Shown piece by piece: positions 36,069 to 46,158 of a stretch of DNA of 64,000 nucleotides; position 1 is the first letter of the stretch; the number at the start of each line of letters is the position of its first letter. Under the pieces are notes generated by a model. The model saw only the letters and a list, made by a program, of their open reading frames with translations, had not been told where the DNA came from and ran no database searches. Made by a program: the position numbers and the translations under genes. The stretch spans positions 62,001-126,000 of the forward strand of contig NZ_JAMBOO010000002.1 in the NCBI RefSeq assembly GCF_023715895.1, written 5' to 3'. Source of the stretch: Domibacillus indicus. Its GTDB lineage: Bacteria; Bacillota; Bacilli; Bacillales; Domibacillaceae.

Positions 36069-37308
36069 AAATTTGGGCTGTTTTCGGCCATTTGCCATCC
36101 GGGCTGATCAGCGCGGCTGAGAATGGTTTATTAAACAATTCTGCTGCTAGTGCGTCCACCCGGTCTTTTGTTACGTTATCAATTAGTGAGACGACTTCAT
36201 CAAGCGTACGGTGGCGCTTAAGAAGCAGCTCATTTTTTCCATTACGGCTCATACGGCTGTTTGTGCTCTCCAGGCTAAGCATTAAGCTGCCTTTAAGCTG
36301 TTCTTTGCTGTTTTGAAGCTCTTTTGGTGTAATTCCTTCCTTTTTAACAAGGTCGATGGACTTCATAATGGTCGCATATAATTCTTCCAGCTGTTCGGCT
36401 CCTGTTCCACCATAAAATGTGATCAGACCCGTATCTTTATAAGAAGAATGGTACGAGTACACGGAATACGCAAGACCCCGTTCTTCACGAACTTCCTGGA
36501 AAAGGCGGCTAGACATGCTTCCACCGATAATATTATTGAGTACGATTAAATTGTAAATGTCTTTGTCTCCGATTGGGACACCTTCATATCCAAAGCATAA
36601 ATGCGCTTGCTCTGTTTCTTTCGAGCGTGCTTTTTTCTCATGGTAAAAGTGGGAAACAGCCTCCATGGCCGGCGCTTTGCCGCCTTCGTACTCTCCAAAA
36701 AGAGCTTCTGCTTTTTTCACGAGCTCTTCTGTAATATTGCCTGCGATCGAAATGACTACCCGATCCGGTGTATACATGTTGTACATGTATTCTTTGAGCG
36801 TGTCACGTGTGAAAGCAGCCAATGTTTCTTCTGTCCCCAAAATCGGAAGGCCAAGCGGATGGTCACCGTAAGCGGCGCTGCTAAGCAAATCATGAACGAT
36901 ATCGTCCGGCGCGTCTTCATACATTTTAATTTCCTCTAAAATAACATTGCGCTCTTTTTCAAGCTCTTCTGTATCAAATTTAGAATGGAAAAACATATCT
37001 GCCAGCACATTTAAAGCGTGCTCTGCGTGATTATCAAGCACCTTTGCATAGTAACACGTGTATTCTTTTGACGTAAAAGCATTTACTTGACCGCCGATGC
37101 TGTCAAAGCTTTCTGCTATTTCTTTTGCACTTAATGTATCTGTTCCTTTAAAGAACATATGTTCAAGAAAATGGGACACACCGTTTAGTTCTGGTGACTC
37201 GTCACGGGATCCTGTTGCAATCCATATGCCAATTGCAGCGGACCGAACCGTGGTCATTTCTTCTGTTACGATGGTCACGCCATTCTTGCATGTAAATCGT
37301 TTTATCAA
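36067..37308 (-). CDS. mlpA: M16 family zinc protease MlpA (YmxG)
   Basis: Mitochondrial-processing-peptidase-like protease conserved next to pnp in Bacillus; B. subtilis MlpA affects extracellular protease (aprE) regulation, mechanism unclear. Zinc motif HFLEH is intact (about residues 46-50), with ERNVILEEIKMYEDAPDD downstream for the third ligand and the FQEVREERGLAYSVYSYHS block in the C-terminal half. Start uncertain: ATG 37317 is only 2 nt from AGGGGG, while TTG 37308 is 11 nt away and gives the usual opening (M)IKRFTCKNG; I prefer TTG. Unlike YmfF, this single protein carries the active site. Confidence 0.92.
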   Translation of the reverse strand: MIKRFTCKNGVTIVTEEMTTVRSAAIGIWIATGSRDESPELNGVSHFLEHMFFKGTDTLSAKEIAESFDSIGGQVNAFTSKEYTCYYAKVLDNHAEHALNVLADMFFHSKFDTEELEKERNVILEEIKMYEDAPDDIVHDLLSSAAYGDHPLGLPILGTEETLAAFTRDTLKEYMYNMYTPDRVVISIAGNITEELVKKAEALFGEYEGGKAPAMEAVSHFYHEKKARSKETEQAHLCFGYEGVPIGDKDIYNLIVLNNIIGGSMSSRLFQEVREERGLAYSVYSYHSSYKDTGLITFYGGTGAEQLEELYATIMKSIDLVKKEGITPKELQNSKEQLKGSLMLSLESTNSRMSRNGKNELLLKRHRTLDEVVSLIDNVTKDRVDALAAELFNKPFSAALISPDGKWPKTAQI

Positions 37309-37399
37309 CGTAATCATATCCCCCTAGTTTCTGTTCATCTTGTTGACCACATCACAATATCAATGAATAACAATATCATACTTCGCTTCCAAAAGCTAT

Positions 37400-37432
37400 A
37401 AAAAAAGCAGAGACTTCACACGAAGTCCCTGC
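37400..37432 (-). terminator. Terminator after pnp
   Basis: 11-bp stem with one mismatch (37407-37417 with 37422-37432), 4-nt loop, seven T residues on the minus strand. Confidence 0.88.
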
Positions 37433-37440
37433 CTTTAATG

Positions 37441-39567
37441 TTACTGCTGCTGTTTAGCTGCTTCTTCTTTTTCACGCTGTTCTTTTAAAACAGCTTTTCT
37501 AGACACATTTACGCGCCCTTGATTATCAATGGCAATTACTTTAACAAGGATTTCATCGCCTATTTTCAATACATCTTCTACCTTGCCAACCCGCTCTTCA
37601 GCAAGCTCGGAAATGTGCACAAGACCGTCTTTGCCTTTGAACAGCTCAACAAAAGCGCCGAATTTTTCAATACGCTTTACTTTCCCCATGTAAAGCTCGC
37701 CGACTTGTACTTCACGTACAATGTCTTCGATAATTTTCTTCGCCCGTTCATTGTCTTCCTGGTTCACCGATGAAATAAAGACGGTTCCGTCTTGTTCAAT
37801 ATCGATTTTTACGCCAGTTTCTTCAATAATTTTATTGATTTGTTTGCCGCTCGGCCCAATAACATCACGGATTTTATCCGGATTGATGGTCATGGTCATA
37901 ATTTTCGGCGCGTAAGCCGACAATTCATTGCGCGGCGTATCAATCACAGACAGCATATGCTCTAAAATATGCATTCTGCCTTCTTTTGCCTGCTGAAGTG
38001 CTTCTTCTAAAATCTCGCGGCTTAATCCGTCGATTTTAATATCCATTTGAAGCGCGGTCACGCCTTTTGCTGTACCTGCTACTTTAAAGTCCATATCACC
38101 AAGGTGGTCTTCCATGCCTTGAATATCAGACAACACTGTATAATGCTCGCCAGACTTAACAAGACCCATTGCAATACCAGCTACAGGCGCTTTAATTGGT
38201 ACACCTGCATCCATCATCGCCATTGTGCTTGCACAAATACTCGCTTGAGATGAAGATCCGTTCGATTCAAGCACCTCTGATACAAGGCGAATCGTATACG
38301 GGAAGTCTTTTTCATCAGGGATAATCGGATAAAGAGCACGCTCTCCAAGAGCACCATGCCCAATTTCCCGGCGGCCCGGTGCACGAAGCGGACGTGTTTC
38401 CCCTACGCTGAACGAAGGGAAATTGTAATGGTGCATAAACCGTTTTGATTCTTCCGTTCCAAGACCGTCCAAAATTTGCACATCACCTAAAGCACCAAGC
38501 GTAGCTACACTCAGTACCTGTGTTTGTCCACGGGTAAACATAGCGGAGCCGTGTGTACGTGGAAGTAATGTGGTTTCGGAAGAAAGCGGACGAATTTCGT
38601 CGATCTTCCGGCCGTCTGGACGAATTTTTTCAACGGTAATCAAACGGCGCACTTCTTCTTTAACGAGTTTTTCGAGAATAGCGGAGGCTTCAGCCAGCAC
38701 TTGTTCTTCTTCGCCTTCCGAAAGAAGCGCTTCTTTCACAGCATTTTTCACTTCTGTGATCGCTTCCTCGCGCGCATGCTTTTCAGGCGTTTGAATAGCC
38801 TGCTTCATATCCGCTTCACACATTGCACGAATTTTGGCTTCCAGTACTTTGTCGTTTTCATAAAGAACAACTTCACGCTTTTCTTTTCCGCATGCAGCGA
38901 CAATTTCTTCCTGGAAAGCGATTAAGCGCTTGATTTCTTCGTGGCCAAACATAATCGCTTCAAGCATCACTTCTTCTGGTACTTCGTCTGCTCCCGCTTC
39001 AACCATGTTGATTGCTTCTTTAGTACCAGCGACCGACAAATCAATGTCACTTTTTTCCTGCTGCTCCACTGTCGGGTTGATCACGAAAGAACCGTCTACA
39101 CGGCCGACGTTTACCCCGGCAATTGGACCTTCGAATGGAATATCTGATACTGACAGCGCCAGTGAGGAACCGAACATTGCAGCCATTTCAGGTGAGCAGT
39201 CCTGGTCTACACTCATGACCATGCTGATCACTTGAACTTCATTACGGAATCCATCGGCAAAAAGCGGACGAATTGGGCGGTCAATTAACCGGCTTGCCAG
39301 TGTCGCTTTTTCACTCGGACGGCCTTCTCTTTTAATAAATCCGCCTGGAATTTTACCTGCGGCATAAAGACGCTCTTCGTAGTTTACTGTTAACGGAAAG
39401 AAATCCACTGCTTTCGCTTCTTTAGAAGCTGTTGCAGTACTAAGTACGACCGTATCGCCGTAGCGAATTAGCGCTGAACCATTGGCCTGCTTCGCGATTT
39501 GTCCTATTTCAACCGTTAATTCGCGTCCTGCCCAGTCGATGGAAAATGTTCTTTTTCCCTGCTCCAT
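37441..39567 (-). CDS. pnp: Polynucleotide phosphorylase
   Basis: 3'-5' phosphorolytic exoribonuclease, the main one in Bacillus, acting with RNase Y and J1/J2. 708 residues: two RNase PH domains separated by a helical linker (first about 10-140, second about 310-540, with [17 protein letters not shown] and the [15 protein letters not shown] block), a KH domain (about 555-610, [15 protein letters not shown]) and an S1 domain (about 620-690). ATG follows GAGAGGTG. It lies after rpsO, behind the rpsO terminator. Confidence 0.97.
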   Translation of the reverse strand: MEQGKRTFSIDWAGRELTVEIGQIAKQANGSALIRYGDTVVLSTATASKEAKAVDFFPLTVNYEERLYAAGKIPGGFIKREGRPSEKATLASRLIDRPIRPLFADGFRNEVQVISMVMSVDQDCSPEMAAMFGSSLALSVSDIPFEGPIAGVNVGRVDGSFVINPTVEQQEKSDIDLSVAGTKEAINMVEAGADEVPEEVMLEAIMFGHEEIKRLIAFQEEIVAACGKEKREVVLYENDKVLEAKIRAMCEADMKQAIQTPEKHAREEAITEVKNAVKEALLSEGEEEQVLAEASAILEKLVKEEVRRLITVEKIRPDGRKIDEIRPLSSETTLLPRTHGSAMFTRGQTQVLSVATLGALGDVQILDGLGTEESKRFMHHYNFPSFSVGETRPLRAPGRREIGHGALGERALYPIIPDEKDFPYTIRLVSEVLESNGSSSQASICASTMAMMDAGVPIKAPVAGIAMGLVKSGEHYTVLSDIQGMEDHLGDMDFKVAGTAKGVTALQMDIKIDGLSREILEEALQQAKEGRMHILEHMLSVIDTPRNELSAYAPKIMTMTINPDKIRDVIGPSGKQINKIIEETGVKIDIEQDGTVFISSVNQEDNERAKKIIEDIVREVQVGELYMGKVKRIEKFGAFVELFKGKDGLVHISELAEERVGKVEDVLKIGDEILVKVIAIDNQGRVNVSRKAVLKEQREKEEAAKQQQ

Positions 39568-39589
39568 TTGGTTGCACCTCTCTTTATTT

Positions 39590-39605
39590 AAAAAAACGTT
39601 TTTTT
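39590..39605 (-). repeat. A7-CG-T7 palindrome in the pnp leader
   Basis: Perfect 16-bp palindrome between the rpsO terminator and the pnp ribosome binding site. As RNA it forms an A-U stem with no real loop; it could also act as a DNA bend or add a T-run to termination. Role unknown. Confidence 0.5.
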
Positions 39606-39607
39606 CC

Positions 39608-39636
39608 TAACAAAAAAGCGGGAAAAATCCCGCTTT
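39608..39636 (-). terminator. Terminator after rpsO
   Basis: 9-bp stem AAAGCGGGA/TCCCGCTTT (39615-39623, 39628-39636), 4-nt loop, and a T-run on the minus strand. It lies between rpsO and pnp, as in B. subtilis. Confidence 0.88.
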
Positions 39637-39644
39637 ATCGTGAA

Positions 39645-39914
39645 TTATCGGCGCAAACCGAGCTTTTGGATCAACTCGCGGTAACGTGCTACATCCTTGT
39701 TACGAAGGTATGAAAGCAGGTTACGACGGCGGCCGACCATTTTTAGAAGACCGCGACGTGAATGGTGGTCTTTTTTATGTGTACGTAAGTGATCATTCAA
39801 CGTGTTGATTTGTTCAGTTAATACAGCGATTTGAACTTCTGGAGACCCAGTGTCGCTTTCGTGTGTTCTGTACTCCTGAATTAGTTCGTTTTTGCGTTCT
39901 TGTGTTAATGCCAT
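39645..39914 (-). CDS. rpsO: 30S ribosomal protein S15
   Basis: 89-residue primary 16S rRNA-binding protein; standard sequence ([41 protein letters not shown]). ATG after AGGAGG. It has its own SigA promoter located in the end of ribF, and a leader of about 90 nt that can fold. Confidence 0.98.
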   Translation of the reverse strand: MALTQERKNELIQEYRTHESDTGSPEVQIAVLTEQINTLNDHLRTHKKDHHSRRGLLKMVGRRRNLLSYLRNKDVARYRELIQKLGLRR

Positions 39915-40005
39915 TTGTAATTCCTCCTTTAAATTGATTCATCCCCGTCAGCCGAGCATGCGTTGGAGATTCGCGATGCCAAGCAGCGGTTCAAAATGTC
40001 AAGCA
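39915..40005 (-). promoter_or_regulatory. rpsO 5' leader, possible S15 autoregulatory RNA
   Basis: About 90 nt between the promoter and the rpsO start. AUCUCC (39970-39965) can pair with GGGGAU (39946-39941), bringing a stem close to the ribosome binding site, with a GCAUGC self-complementary stretch inside. S15 binds its own leader in Geobacillus; whether this leader has the same site is not shown by eye. Confidence 0.35.
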
Positions 40006-40011
40006 CTTCTT

Positions 40012-40040
40012 ATTATAAGAAATTTATGCTTCTTCGTCAA
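40012..40040 (-). promoter_or_regulatory. SigA promoter of rpsO
   Basis: On the minus strand TTGACG (40035-40040, inside the last codons of ribF), 17 bp, TATAAT (40012-40017). The -10 lies in a palindrome TTCTTA-TTA-TAAGAA. Confidence 0.75.
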
Positions 40041-40986
40041 GACGTTTGCTGTCGAAGAAATGCACAGCTGCTTTTTTATCCCGTTCAATTTGTGCAGCCA
40101 GCTCTTCGATACCGCTAAACTTTTGCTCCCCGCGCAGCCGAATAAACCAGTCCACTTCCACTTCTTCTCCGTAAATATCCCCCGTATACTGAAAAATATG
40201 CACTTCGATTGATAAAACCGGCTTGTCCGGACTTTTAAATGTTGGACGGAACCCAACATTGCACACCCCTTCATGCCATTCATTTTTCACACGGATTTTC
40301 ACGGCGTATACACCGGTGCGCGGCAGGAAATAATCATCATCGGGTTCGATATTCGCGGTGGGAAAACCCATTTTCCGGCCGCGTTTATCACCGTGAATAA
40401 CCGTCCCGTGCATCCGGTAAGGGCGGCCGAGTAAATCGGACGCATCGCGTACAAGTCCTTCCGAAAGCAGCTCTCTTATTTTGGTCGAACTTACTTTTTC
40501 CTCCCCAAATTCAAGCTTATCAACAGATGTAAAAGCAAATGCCCCGCGTGAATGAAACAGTAATGTTTCCATCGTTCCTTTTCCAAGACGGCCGTATGTA
40601 TAATCAAAACCGGCCGTCACGTGCTGAACATTTAAACCAATGATATACTGGTCTACAAACTGCTGTGGTTCGAGGGCTGCAAAATCAGACGTAAATCGGA
40701 CCACGAACAAATAGTCAATACCGAGATCAGCGATCAAACGCTTTTTTTCCTCAAGAGGAGTAATATAGCGGATATGCTGATGCTTTCTGCCAAGAACAAC
40801 AGACGGATGAGGATCAAACGTCATCACGGCACTTTTCCAGCCGTGCGTATCTGCCGTTTTTTTAGCGGCAGAGATTACCTGCTGATGCCCTTTATGTACC
40901 CCGTCAAAAAAACCAAGCGCAAGCGCCATCGGTTCGAATTCTTCTTTTTTATGGCTGTGCGGGTGGCGCAGCATAATAACATCCAT
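40024..40986 (-). CDS. ribF: Bifunctional riboflavin kinase/FAD synthetase
   Basis: Makes FMN from riboflavin and FAD from FMN (ribC in B. subtilis). 320 residues: N-terminal nucleotidyl transferase with GFFDGVHKGH (about 25-35) and FVDQYIIGLNVQHVTAGFDYTYGR-type core (about 105-130), then C-terminal flavokinase with HGDKRGRKMGFPTANI (near 200-215). The frame opens at GTG 40995, which overlaps the AGGTG site; ATG 40984-40986 is 8 nt after it. It lies 22 nt after truB. Confidence 0.95.
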   Translation of the reverse strand: MDVIMLRHPHSHKKEEFEPMALALGFFDGVHKGHQQVISAAKKTADTHGWKSAVMTFDPHPSVVLGRKHQHIRYITPLEEKKRLIADLGIDYLFVVRFTSDFAALEPQQFVDQYIIGLNVQHVTAGFDYTYGRLGKGTMETLLFHSRGAFAFTSVDKLEFGEEKVSSTKIRELLSEGLVRDASDLLGRPYRMHGTVIHGDKRGRKMGFPTANIEPDDDYFLPRTGVYAVKIRVKNEWHEGVCNVGFRPTFKSPDKPVLSIEVHIFQYTGDIYGEEVEVDWFIRLRGEQKFSGIEELAAQIERDKKAAVHFFDSKRLDEEA

Positions 40987-41008
40987 ACATTTCACACCTG
41001 TCTCTCTG

Positions 41009-41902
41009 TCATTGTGGCATCACTTTAACCGGCTTGATCAGCCCTGTTTTTCCCGGGTGAACCTGGTAGATGGCCAATAGTTCCCCGTTTAAATAAACAG
41101 CTGCTTCGGACTCTTCAGCCGGCCACTGGGCAGGCTTCGACAAAACAGCCCCATTCTTTACCTTTACTGCTACTGTATCATTTACAATCCACTTCGGCAA
41201 ATGAGAAACCGCTGTTTCAACCGGCTTTAAGACGTCCTCCGGAGCCCGTTCTGCCAGCACAGACAGCGTGACGCAGTCGTCTTCATCAAAGCCTCCTGAA
41301 TGGGTACGTACCAAGCGTGACATATGCGCCGGGTAGCCAAGCTTTTCGCCAATCATTACAGCCAAAGTTCGAATATAGGTCCCTTTCCCGCAAGAAACGC
41401 GAATGGAAAAGCGGACTTTTTCATTTTCCTGTTCGATCGGGCTGATTCGCTCAATGCTGTAAATAGAGACGATCCGTGACGGGCGCTCTACCGTTTGTCC
41501 AGCCCGTGCATATTCATATAAACGCCTGCCGTTCACTTTTACAGCCGAGTACATAGGGGGTGTTTGCTCAATTTCACCAGTGAGGCTTTGGAGCACACTT
41601 TCAAGATCGGCATCTGTAATAGACCGGTCAACCGCCCTTGACTCCACCACTGCTCCAGACGCATCCTCCGTTTCTGTTGAAAAGCCAATGGTTACCTCTG
41701 CCTCATAGGTTTTTCCACTATCGGTAATATATTCAGCGAGCCTCGTTGCTGTCCCGATACAAAGAGGAAGCACGCCTTCTACATCGGGATCAAGTGTACC
41801 CGTATGGCCTACTTTTTTCGTACGAAGAATTTTACGGGCCTTAAATACACAGTCATGTGATGTCATTCCTTTTTCTTTCCATAGCGGCAAAATGCCATTC
41901 AT
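41009..41902 (-). CDS. truB: tRNA pseudouridine(55) synthase
   Basis: Converts U55 of the T-loop to pseudouridine. 297 residues; catalytic Asp38 in GHTGTLDPDVEG, YSAVKVNGRRLYEYAR, and a C-terminal PUA-like tail. ATG 41900-41902 after AGGAGG. Separated from rbfA by a strong terminator and from ribF by 22 nt, so truB-ribF are likely one message. Confidence 0.96.
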   Translation of the reverse strand: MNGILPLWKEKGMTSHDCVFKARKILRTKKVGHTGTLDPDVEGVLPLCIGTATRLAEYITDSGKTYEAEVTIGFSTETEDASGAVVESRAVDRSITDADLESVLQSLTGEIEQTPPMYSAVKVNGRRLYEYARAGQTVERPSRIVSIYSIERISPIEQENEKVRFSIRVSCGKGTYIRTLAVMIGEKLGYPAHMSRLVRTHSGGFDEDDCVTLSVLAERAPEDVLKPVETAVSHLPKWIVNDTVAVKVKNGAVLSKPAQWPAEESEAAVYLNGELLAIYQVHPGKTGLIKPVKVMPQ

Positions 41903-41925
41903 ATTTCAAGCCTCCTTTTGCTGTC

Positions 41926-41980
41926 AAAAAAAAGCGCCTGATCAAGCAGCCGACATTCCTGCTGCTTCTCAAGGCGCTCT
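41926..41980 (-). terminator. Terminator between rbfA and truB
   Basis: Long interrupted stem (about 41933-41950 with 41958-41976) ending in GGCGC pairs and followed by eight T residues on the minus strand. It would end the rimP-nusA-infB-rbfA transcript ahead of truB. Confidence 0.85.
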
Positions 41981-41987
41981 TTTTGTA

Positions 41988-42338
41988 TTACGACGGGTCT
42001 GAGTCTCTTAATTCCCGCAGCAGCGTATCGATTTTGTTTCCGTACGCAACTGATTCATCAAACTCAAACATAAGCTCCGGGGTTTTGCGAAGACGGATTC
42101 GAGTTCCAAGTTCAGAACGGATAAATCCTTTTGCTTTCGCTAATGCCTTCAGTGTGCCCTCCCGCTCTTCTTCACCGCCAAGCACCGTAATATAAACGGT
42201 TGCCTGCTGCAGATCTCCGGTAACCTCTACATCCGTTACGGTTAGAAATCCGATACGGGGATCTTTTACTTTCCGGCTTAAAATTTCCGTCAGTTCTTTT
42301 TTCATTTGTTCCGCCACACGATTAGAACGCATTGACAT
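41988..42338 (-). CDS. rbfA: 30S ribosome-binding factor A
   Basis: Late 30S maturation factor with a KH-like fold. 116 residues with [20 protein letters not shown] and the [19 protein letters not shown] block. The frame opens at GTG 42347, but ATG 42336-42338 is 8 nt after AAGGAG. Only 24 nt follow infB; ylxP, which lies between them in B. subtilis, is not present. Confidence 0.96.
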   Translation of the reverse strand: MSMRSNRVAEQMKKELTEILSRKVKDPRIGFLTVTDVEVTGDLQQATVYITVLGGEEEREGTLKALAKAKGFIRSELGTRIRLRKTPELMFEFDESVAYGNKIDTLLRELRDSDPS

Positions 42339-42362
42339 ACTTCTCACTCCTTGGGACGAAGG

Positions 42363-44342
42363 TTACTTACGTTCGATTTCCTGTTCGATAAACGCTTCAA
42401 TAACATCGCCTTCTTTGACATCATTAAAGCCACGAATAGTAATCCCGCACTCATAGCCCTGCGCGACTTCTTTTGCATCATCTTTGAAGCGTTTCAGCGC
42501 ATCGACTTCTCCTTCGAAAATAACGATGCCGTCGCGAATCAAGCGGACGCCTGAATCACGTGTGATTTTCCCTTCTGTTACATAGCTTCCCGCAATTGTA
42601 CCGATTTTAGACACTTTGAATGTCTGGCGTACTTCCGCTTGTCCGATAATTTTTTCTTCAAATTCCGGATCAAGCATTCCTTTCATCGCAGCCTCGATTT
42701 CTTCGATGACTTTGTAGATAATACGATGCAGGCGTACTTCCACTTCTTCCGCTTCCGCCGTGCGTTTTGCATTCACATCCGGACGCACATTGAATCCAAT
42801 AACGATGGCATTCGAAGCAGAAGCCAAAATAATATCTGATTCTGTAATCGCACCGGCACCGGTATGGATGATTTTTACGTTTACGCCTTCTACTTCAATT
42901 TTTTGAAGAGCAGCCGCTACCGCTTCAACCGATCCTTGTACATCGGCTTTTAAAACGATGTTTAAATCTTTCATTTCCCCTTGTTTCATATGTTCAAACA
43001 GGTTATCAAGGCTGACTTTTGTTTTCTCGCTCCGCTGTGCCAAAAGAGCATCCTGCGCACGGGATTCCCCGATTTGACGTGCTGTTTTCTCGTCTTCGAA
43101 TACGACGAATCGATCACCCGCAAGCGGCACTTCATTCAATCCGGTAATTTCAACCGGGGTAGACGGGCCAGCTGTTTTAACACGGCGGCCAATGTCGTTT
43201 ACCATGGCGCGGACACGGCCAAATGTGTTTCCAACAACAATCGGGTCACCGACATTTAACGTACCGTTTTGAACAAGCAATGTTGCTACAGAACCGCGGC
43301 CTTTATCCAGCTCGGCTTCAATAACTGTACCCATTGCTTTTCGTTTTGGATCTGCTTTTAATTCTTCTACTTCTGCAACAAGAAGAATCATCTCGAGCAA
43401 TGTATCAATACCTTCGCCGTGTTTTGCTGAAAGCGGAACGAAGATGGTATCGCCGCCCCATGCTTCAGGAACAAGTCCATGCTCTGTTAATTCCTGCATC
43501 ACACGATCCGGATTTGCAGCCGGCTTATCAATTTTGTTTACAGCAACGATAATCGGCACTTCTGCTGCTTTTGCGTGGTTGATGGCTTCAACGGTTTGTG
43601 GCATAACACCGTCATCGGCTGCCACTACAAGAATGGTAATATCGGTTACTTTCGCACCACGTGCACGCATTGTTGTAAACGCAGCGTGTCCTGGTGTGTC
43701 AAGGAATGTAATCTTTTTGCCGTTTGCTTCAGCTTGGTAGGCACCGATATGCTGCGTAATACCACCAGCTTCGCCTTCTGTTACTTTTGTGTTACGGATA
43801 GAATCCAAAAGTGTCGTTTTCCCGTGGTCAACGTGACCCATAATGGTTACAACCGCCGGACGTTCAACCGCAGTTTCCTCAGAATCTTCTTCTTCAAAAT
43901 ATGTTTCAAGGTCCGCTTTATCGATTAAAATTTCTTCTTCTACCTCTACGTTAAACTCGCCTGCCACAAGTTCAATGGCATCTTTATCAAGCTCCTGATT
44001 GATCGTTGCCATTACGCCGAGCATAAACAATTTTTTAATGACATCAGATGGTTCCACGTTCATTTTCTTAGCAAGCTCGCCCACTGTTAAAGAACCGGAG
44101 AAAACAATTTTTTCCGGAATTTCTTTCTTTTTCACTGGAATTGGCTGTTTCGGTGCTCCTTTACGCTGCCCACCGGAACGGCCTTTTCCGCGTGGCCCGC
44201 CGTTAATGCCGCGGGAACCCGGTTTTGAACCGCCCTGCTTTTGCTGGCCTGGTCTAGAACCTGTTGGCTTCGGCTTTGCCGGTCCACGGTTTCCCGCCGG
44301 TTTATTCGTAGTTGATTGTTGATTATTCGGTTTATTATTCAA
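42363..44342 (-). CDS. infB: Translation initiation factor IF-2 (short N-terminus)
   Basis: GTPase that places initiator tRNA on the 30S subunit. 659 residues against about 716 in B. subtilis. The first 80 residues are a basic Gly/Pro/Lys/Gln-rich disordered stretch; the usual opening domain with the YEYAK motif is missing. Then an IF2-N-type helical domain (about 83-135, [14 protein letters not shown]), G domain with G1 GHVDHGKT (169-176), DTPGHAAF and NKID, and domains II to IV. Start is TTG (44340-44342), AAGGAGG 10 nt upstream; an in-frame TGA lies seven codons before it, so no longer form is possible without a frameshift. Confidence 0.95.
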   Translation of the reverse strand: MNNKPNNQQSTTNKPAGNRGPAKPKPTGSRPGQQKQGGSKPGSRGINGGPRGKGRSGGQRKGAPKQPIPVKKKEIPEKIVFSGSLTVGELAKKMNVEPSDVIKKLFMLGVMATINQELDKDAIELVAGEFNVEVEEEILIDKADLETYFEEEDSEETAVERPAVVTIMGHVDHGKTTLLDSIRNTKVTEGEAGGITQHIGAYQAEANGKKITFLDTPGHAAFTTMRARGAKVTDITILVVAADDGVMPQTVEAINHAKAAEVPIIVAVNKIDKPAANPDRVMQELTEHGLVPEAWGGDTIFVPLSAKHGEGIDTLLEMILLVAEVEELKADPKRKAMGTVIEAELDKGRGSVATLLVQNGTLNVGDPIVVGNTFGRVRAMVNDIGRRVKTAGPSTPVEITGLNEVPLAGDRFVVFEDEKTARQIGESRAQDALLAQRSEKTKVSLDNLFEHMKQGEMKDLNIVLKADVQGSVEAVAAALQKIEVEGVNVKIIHTGAGAITESDIILASASNAIVIGFNVRPDVNAKRTAEAEEVEVRLHRIIYKVIEEIEAAMKGMLDPEFEEKIIGQAEVRQTFKVSKIGTIAGSYVTEGKITRDSGVRLIRDGIVIFEGEVDALKRFKDDAKEVAQGYECGITIRGFNDVKEGDVIEAFIEQEIERK

Positions 44343-44379
44343 ATTTAAACAGCCTCCTTGTCATGACAGATCGCTTCTG

Positions 44380-44688
44380 TCACTCCTCCTCGATAAGCGT
44401 TTTAAGCTTTTTAGCAAAACCGGTGTCCGTTACCGCCACAACGACACGCGCTTCTTTGCCAATGGCCTGTCCGAGTACTTCGCGATTTTCTACGCGGCGC
44501 ACCGGCACTTTGTAAAAAGCTGCTTTATCCGTTATTTTCTTTTCTGTGTTGCGGGATGCATCTTTCGATAAAAGAACCAGTTTTGCATTCCCGCGCTGTA
44601 TTTCTTTTACGGTCAGTTCTTCACCGGTAATCAGCTTGCCGGCTCGGTTGGCAAGACCAAGAAACGAAGCCCATGGATGTACGGCCAT
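44380..44688 (-). CDS. ylxQ: L7Ae-family RNA-binding protein YlxQ
   Basis: Ribosomal L7Ae/L30e-like protein of 102 residues, probably binding kink-turns; in the nusA-infB operon of most Firmicutes. [31 protein letters not shown] and [19 protein letters not shown] are typical. ATG 44686-44688 lies 1 nt past the rnpM stop; its ribosome binding site is weak (AAAGG), so it likely depends on coupling. Confidence 0.93.
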   Translation of the reverse strand: MAVHPWASFLGLANRAGKLITGEELTVKEIQRGNAKLVLLSKDASRNTEKKITDKAAFYKVPVRRVENREVLGQAIGKEARVVVAVTDTGFAKKLKTLIEEE

Positions 44689-44689
44689 C

Positions 44690-44965
44690 TCAGTCGTTGC
44701 CTTTCGCCACAAGCTCAAATAATTCCTCATAAATAGATGGCGGCACTTCCGCACTCAGCTGCCGTGCCAGCACATTTTTCTTTTGAGCCGCTTCCACCGC
44801 TTCTTTCGTCCGGGAAACATAAGTGCCCCGTCCCGATTTTTTGCCGGTTGGGTCAACGGACACTTCGCCTTCCTTCGACCGGACAATGCGGATCATTTCT
44901 TTTTTAGGTTTCATTTCTCCTGTTGCCGCACACTTTCTAAGCGGCACTTTTTTAGGCATTGGCAT
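44690..44965 (-). CDS. rnpM: RnpM (YlxR) RNA-binding protein
   Basis: 91-residue basic protein of the YlxR family, which has been reported to bind and modulate RNase P RNA. Conserved [20 protein letters not shown] and [14 protein letters not shown] are present. ATG 44963-44965, 9 nt from AGGAGG. Member of the nusA operon. Confidence 0.94.
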   Translation of the reverse strand: MPMPKKVPLRKCAATGEMKPKKEMIRIVRSKEGEVSVDPTGKKSGRGTYVSRTKEAVEAAQKKNVLARQLSAEVPPSIYEELFELVAKGND

Positions 44966-44979
44966 TGCAGTACGCCTCC

Positions 44980-46116
44980 TTATTCGATTTCTTCAGAAAA
45001 GAAATCTTCAAGGTTGTTGTTCGACGGCTCCGTATCGTCTTCATCCTGCTCGGCTGTTTTTCCGCTTGGATAAATGCCTGCTGCCCGAGCGTCCGTTTCA
45101 CTTTTGATATCAATTTTCCAGCCGGTTAGTTTCGCTGCAAGACGGGCGTTTTGACCGCGCTTGCCGATAGCCAGTGATAATTGATAATCCGGTACGATAA
45201 CGGTTGTTGCTTTGTTTTCCTCTTCCACCATAACCTCAACGACTTTAGCCGGGCTGAGGGCATTAGCCACAAAGACAACCGGATCTTCTGACCACTGAAC
45301 GATATCGATTTTTTCGCCTTTCAGCTCGTTTACGATTGCCTGAACGCGATTGCCTTTCGGACCGACGCATGCGCCAATCGGATCCACTTCCGGGTTTTCT
45401 GCATGAACAGAAATTTTGGAACGGTCGCCTGCTTCGCGTGATACCGAGCGAATTTCAACAGTGCCGTCAAAAATTTCCGGCACCTCAATTTCAAACAATC
45501 GCTTCAGAAGTCCTGGATGTGTGCGTGATACATAAATTTGCGGACCTTTTGTTGTCCGCTCCACTTTTGTAATAAACACTTTGATTCGATCATGCGGCTT
45601 GTATGTTTCATTCGCCATTTGCTCTGCCTGTGGCAAAAGCGCCTCGATTTTGCCAAGGCTTACATAAATAAAGCGGGCATCCTGGCGCTGTACAATGCCG
45701 GTCATAATATCTTCTTCACGGTCGATAAATTCTGAATAAATAATTCCGCGTTCTGCTTCACGAACACGCTGCGTTACAACTTGCTTTGCTGCTTGAGCTG
45801 CAATCCGGCCAAAATCTTTTGGTGTTACTTCCATTTCGACCACATCGCCAATTTCATACGAAGGATTGATTTGTACTGCATCAGCCAGCGCAATTTCCAA
45901 ACGGAAGTCGAATACTTCCTCTACTACCTCTTTCCGGGCAAACACACGCATTGAGCCGGCTTCTAAATTCAGCTCCACCCGAACGTTTTGTGCCTGGTTA
46001 AAATTGCGTTTATACGCTGAGACAAGTGCTGCTTCAATTGCTTCAATTAACAAACTGCGCTCAATGCCTTTTTCTTTCTCAAGATAAAGCAACGCATCAT
46101 ATAATTCTGAACTCAT
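44980..46116 (-). CDS. nusA: Transcription termination/antitermination protein NusA
   Basis: RNA polymerase-binding factor that promotes pausing and intrinsic termination. 378 residues: N-terminal polymerase-binding domain (1-125), S1 (about 135-200), KH1 and KH2 (about 205-345; GACVGPKGNRVQAIVNEL and SLAIGKRGQNARLAAKLTG), and a short acidic tail without the C-terminal repeats of E. coli, as usual in Firmicutes. ATG after AAGGAGG. Confidence 0.97.
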   Translation of the reverse strand: MSSELYDALLYLEKEKGIERSLLIEAIEAALVSAYKRNFNQAQNVRVELNLEAGSMRVFARKEVVEEVFDFRLEIALADAVQINPSYEIGDVVEMEVTPKDFGRIAAQAAKQVVTQRVREAERGIIYSEFIDREEDIMTGIVQRQDARFIYVSLGKIEALLPQAEQMANETYKPHDRIKVFITKVERTTKGPQIYVSRTHPGLLKRLFEIEVPEIFDGTVEIRSVSREAGDRSKISVHAENPEVDPIGACVGPKGNRVQAIVNELKGEKIDIVQWSEDPVVFVANALSPAKVVEVMVEEENKATTVIVPDYQLSLAIGKRGQNARLAAKLTGWKIDIKSETDARAAGIYPSGKTAEQDEDDTEPSNNNLEDFFSEEIE

Positions 46117-46158
46117 TGGCCAAAAAGCCTCCTTACATCCATATCTTATTAAATTTTT

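Noticed and set aside
40987-41008. FMN riboswitch before ribF
   Set aside because: The gap to truB is 22 nt, far too short.
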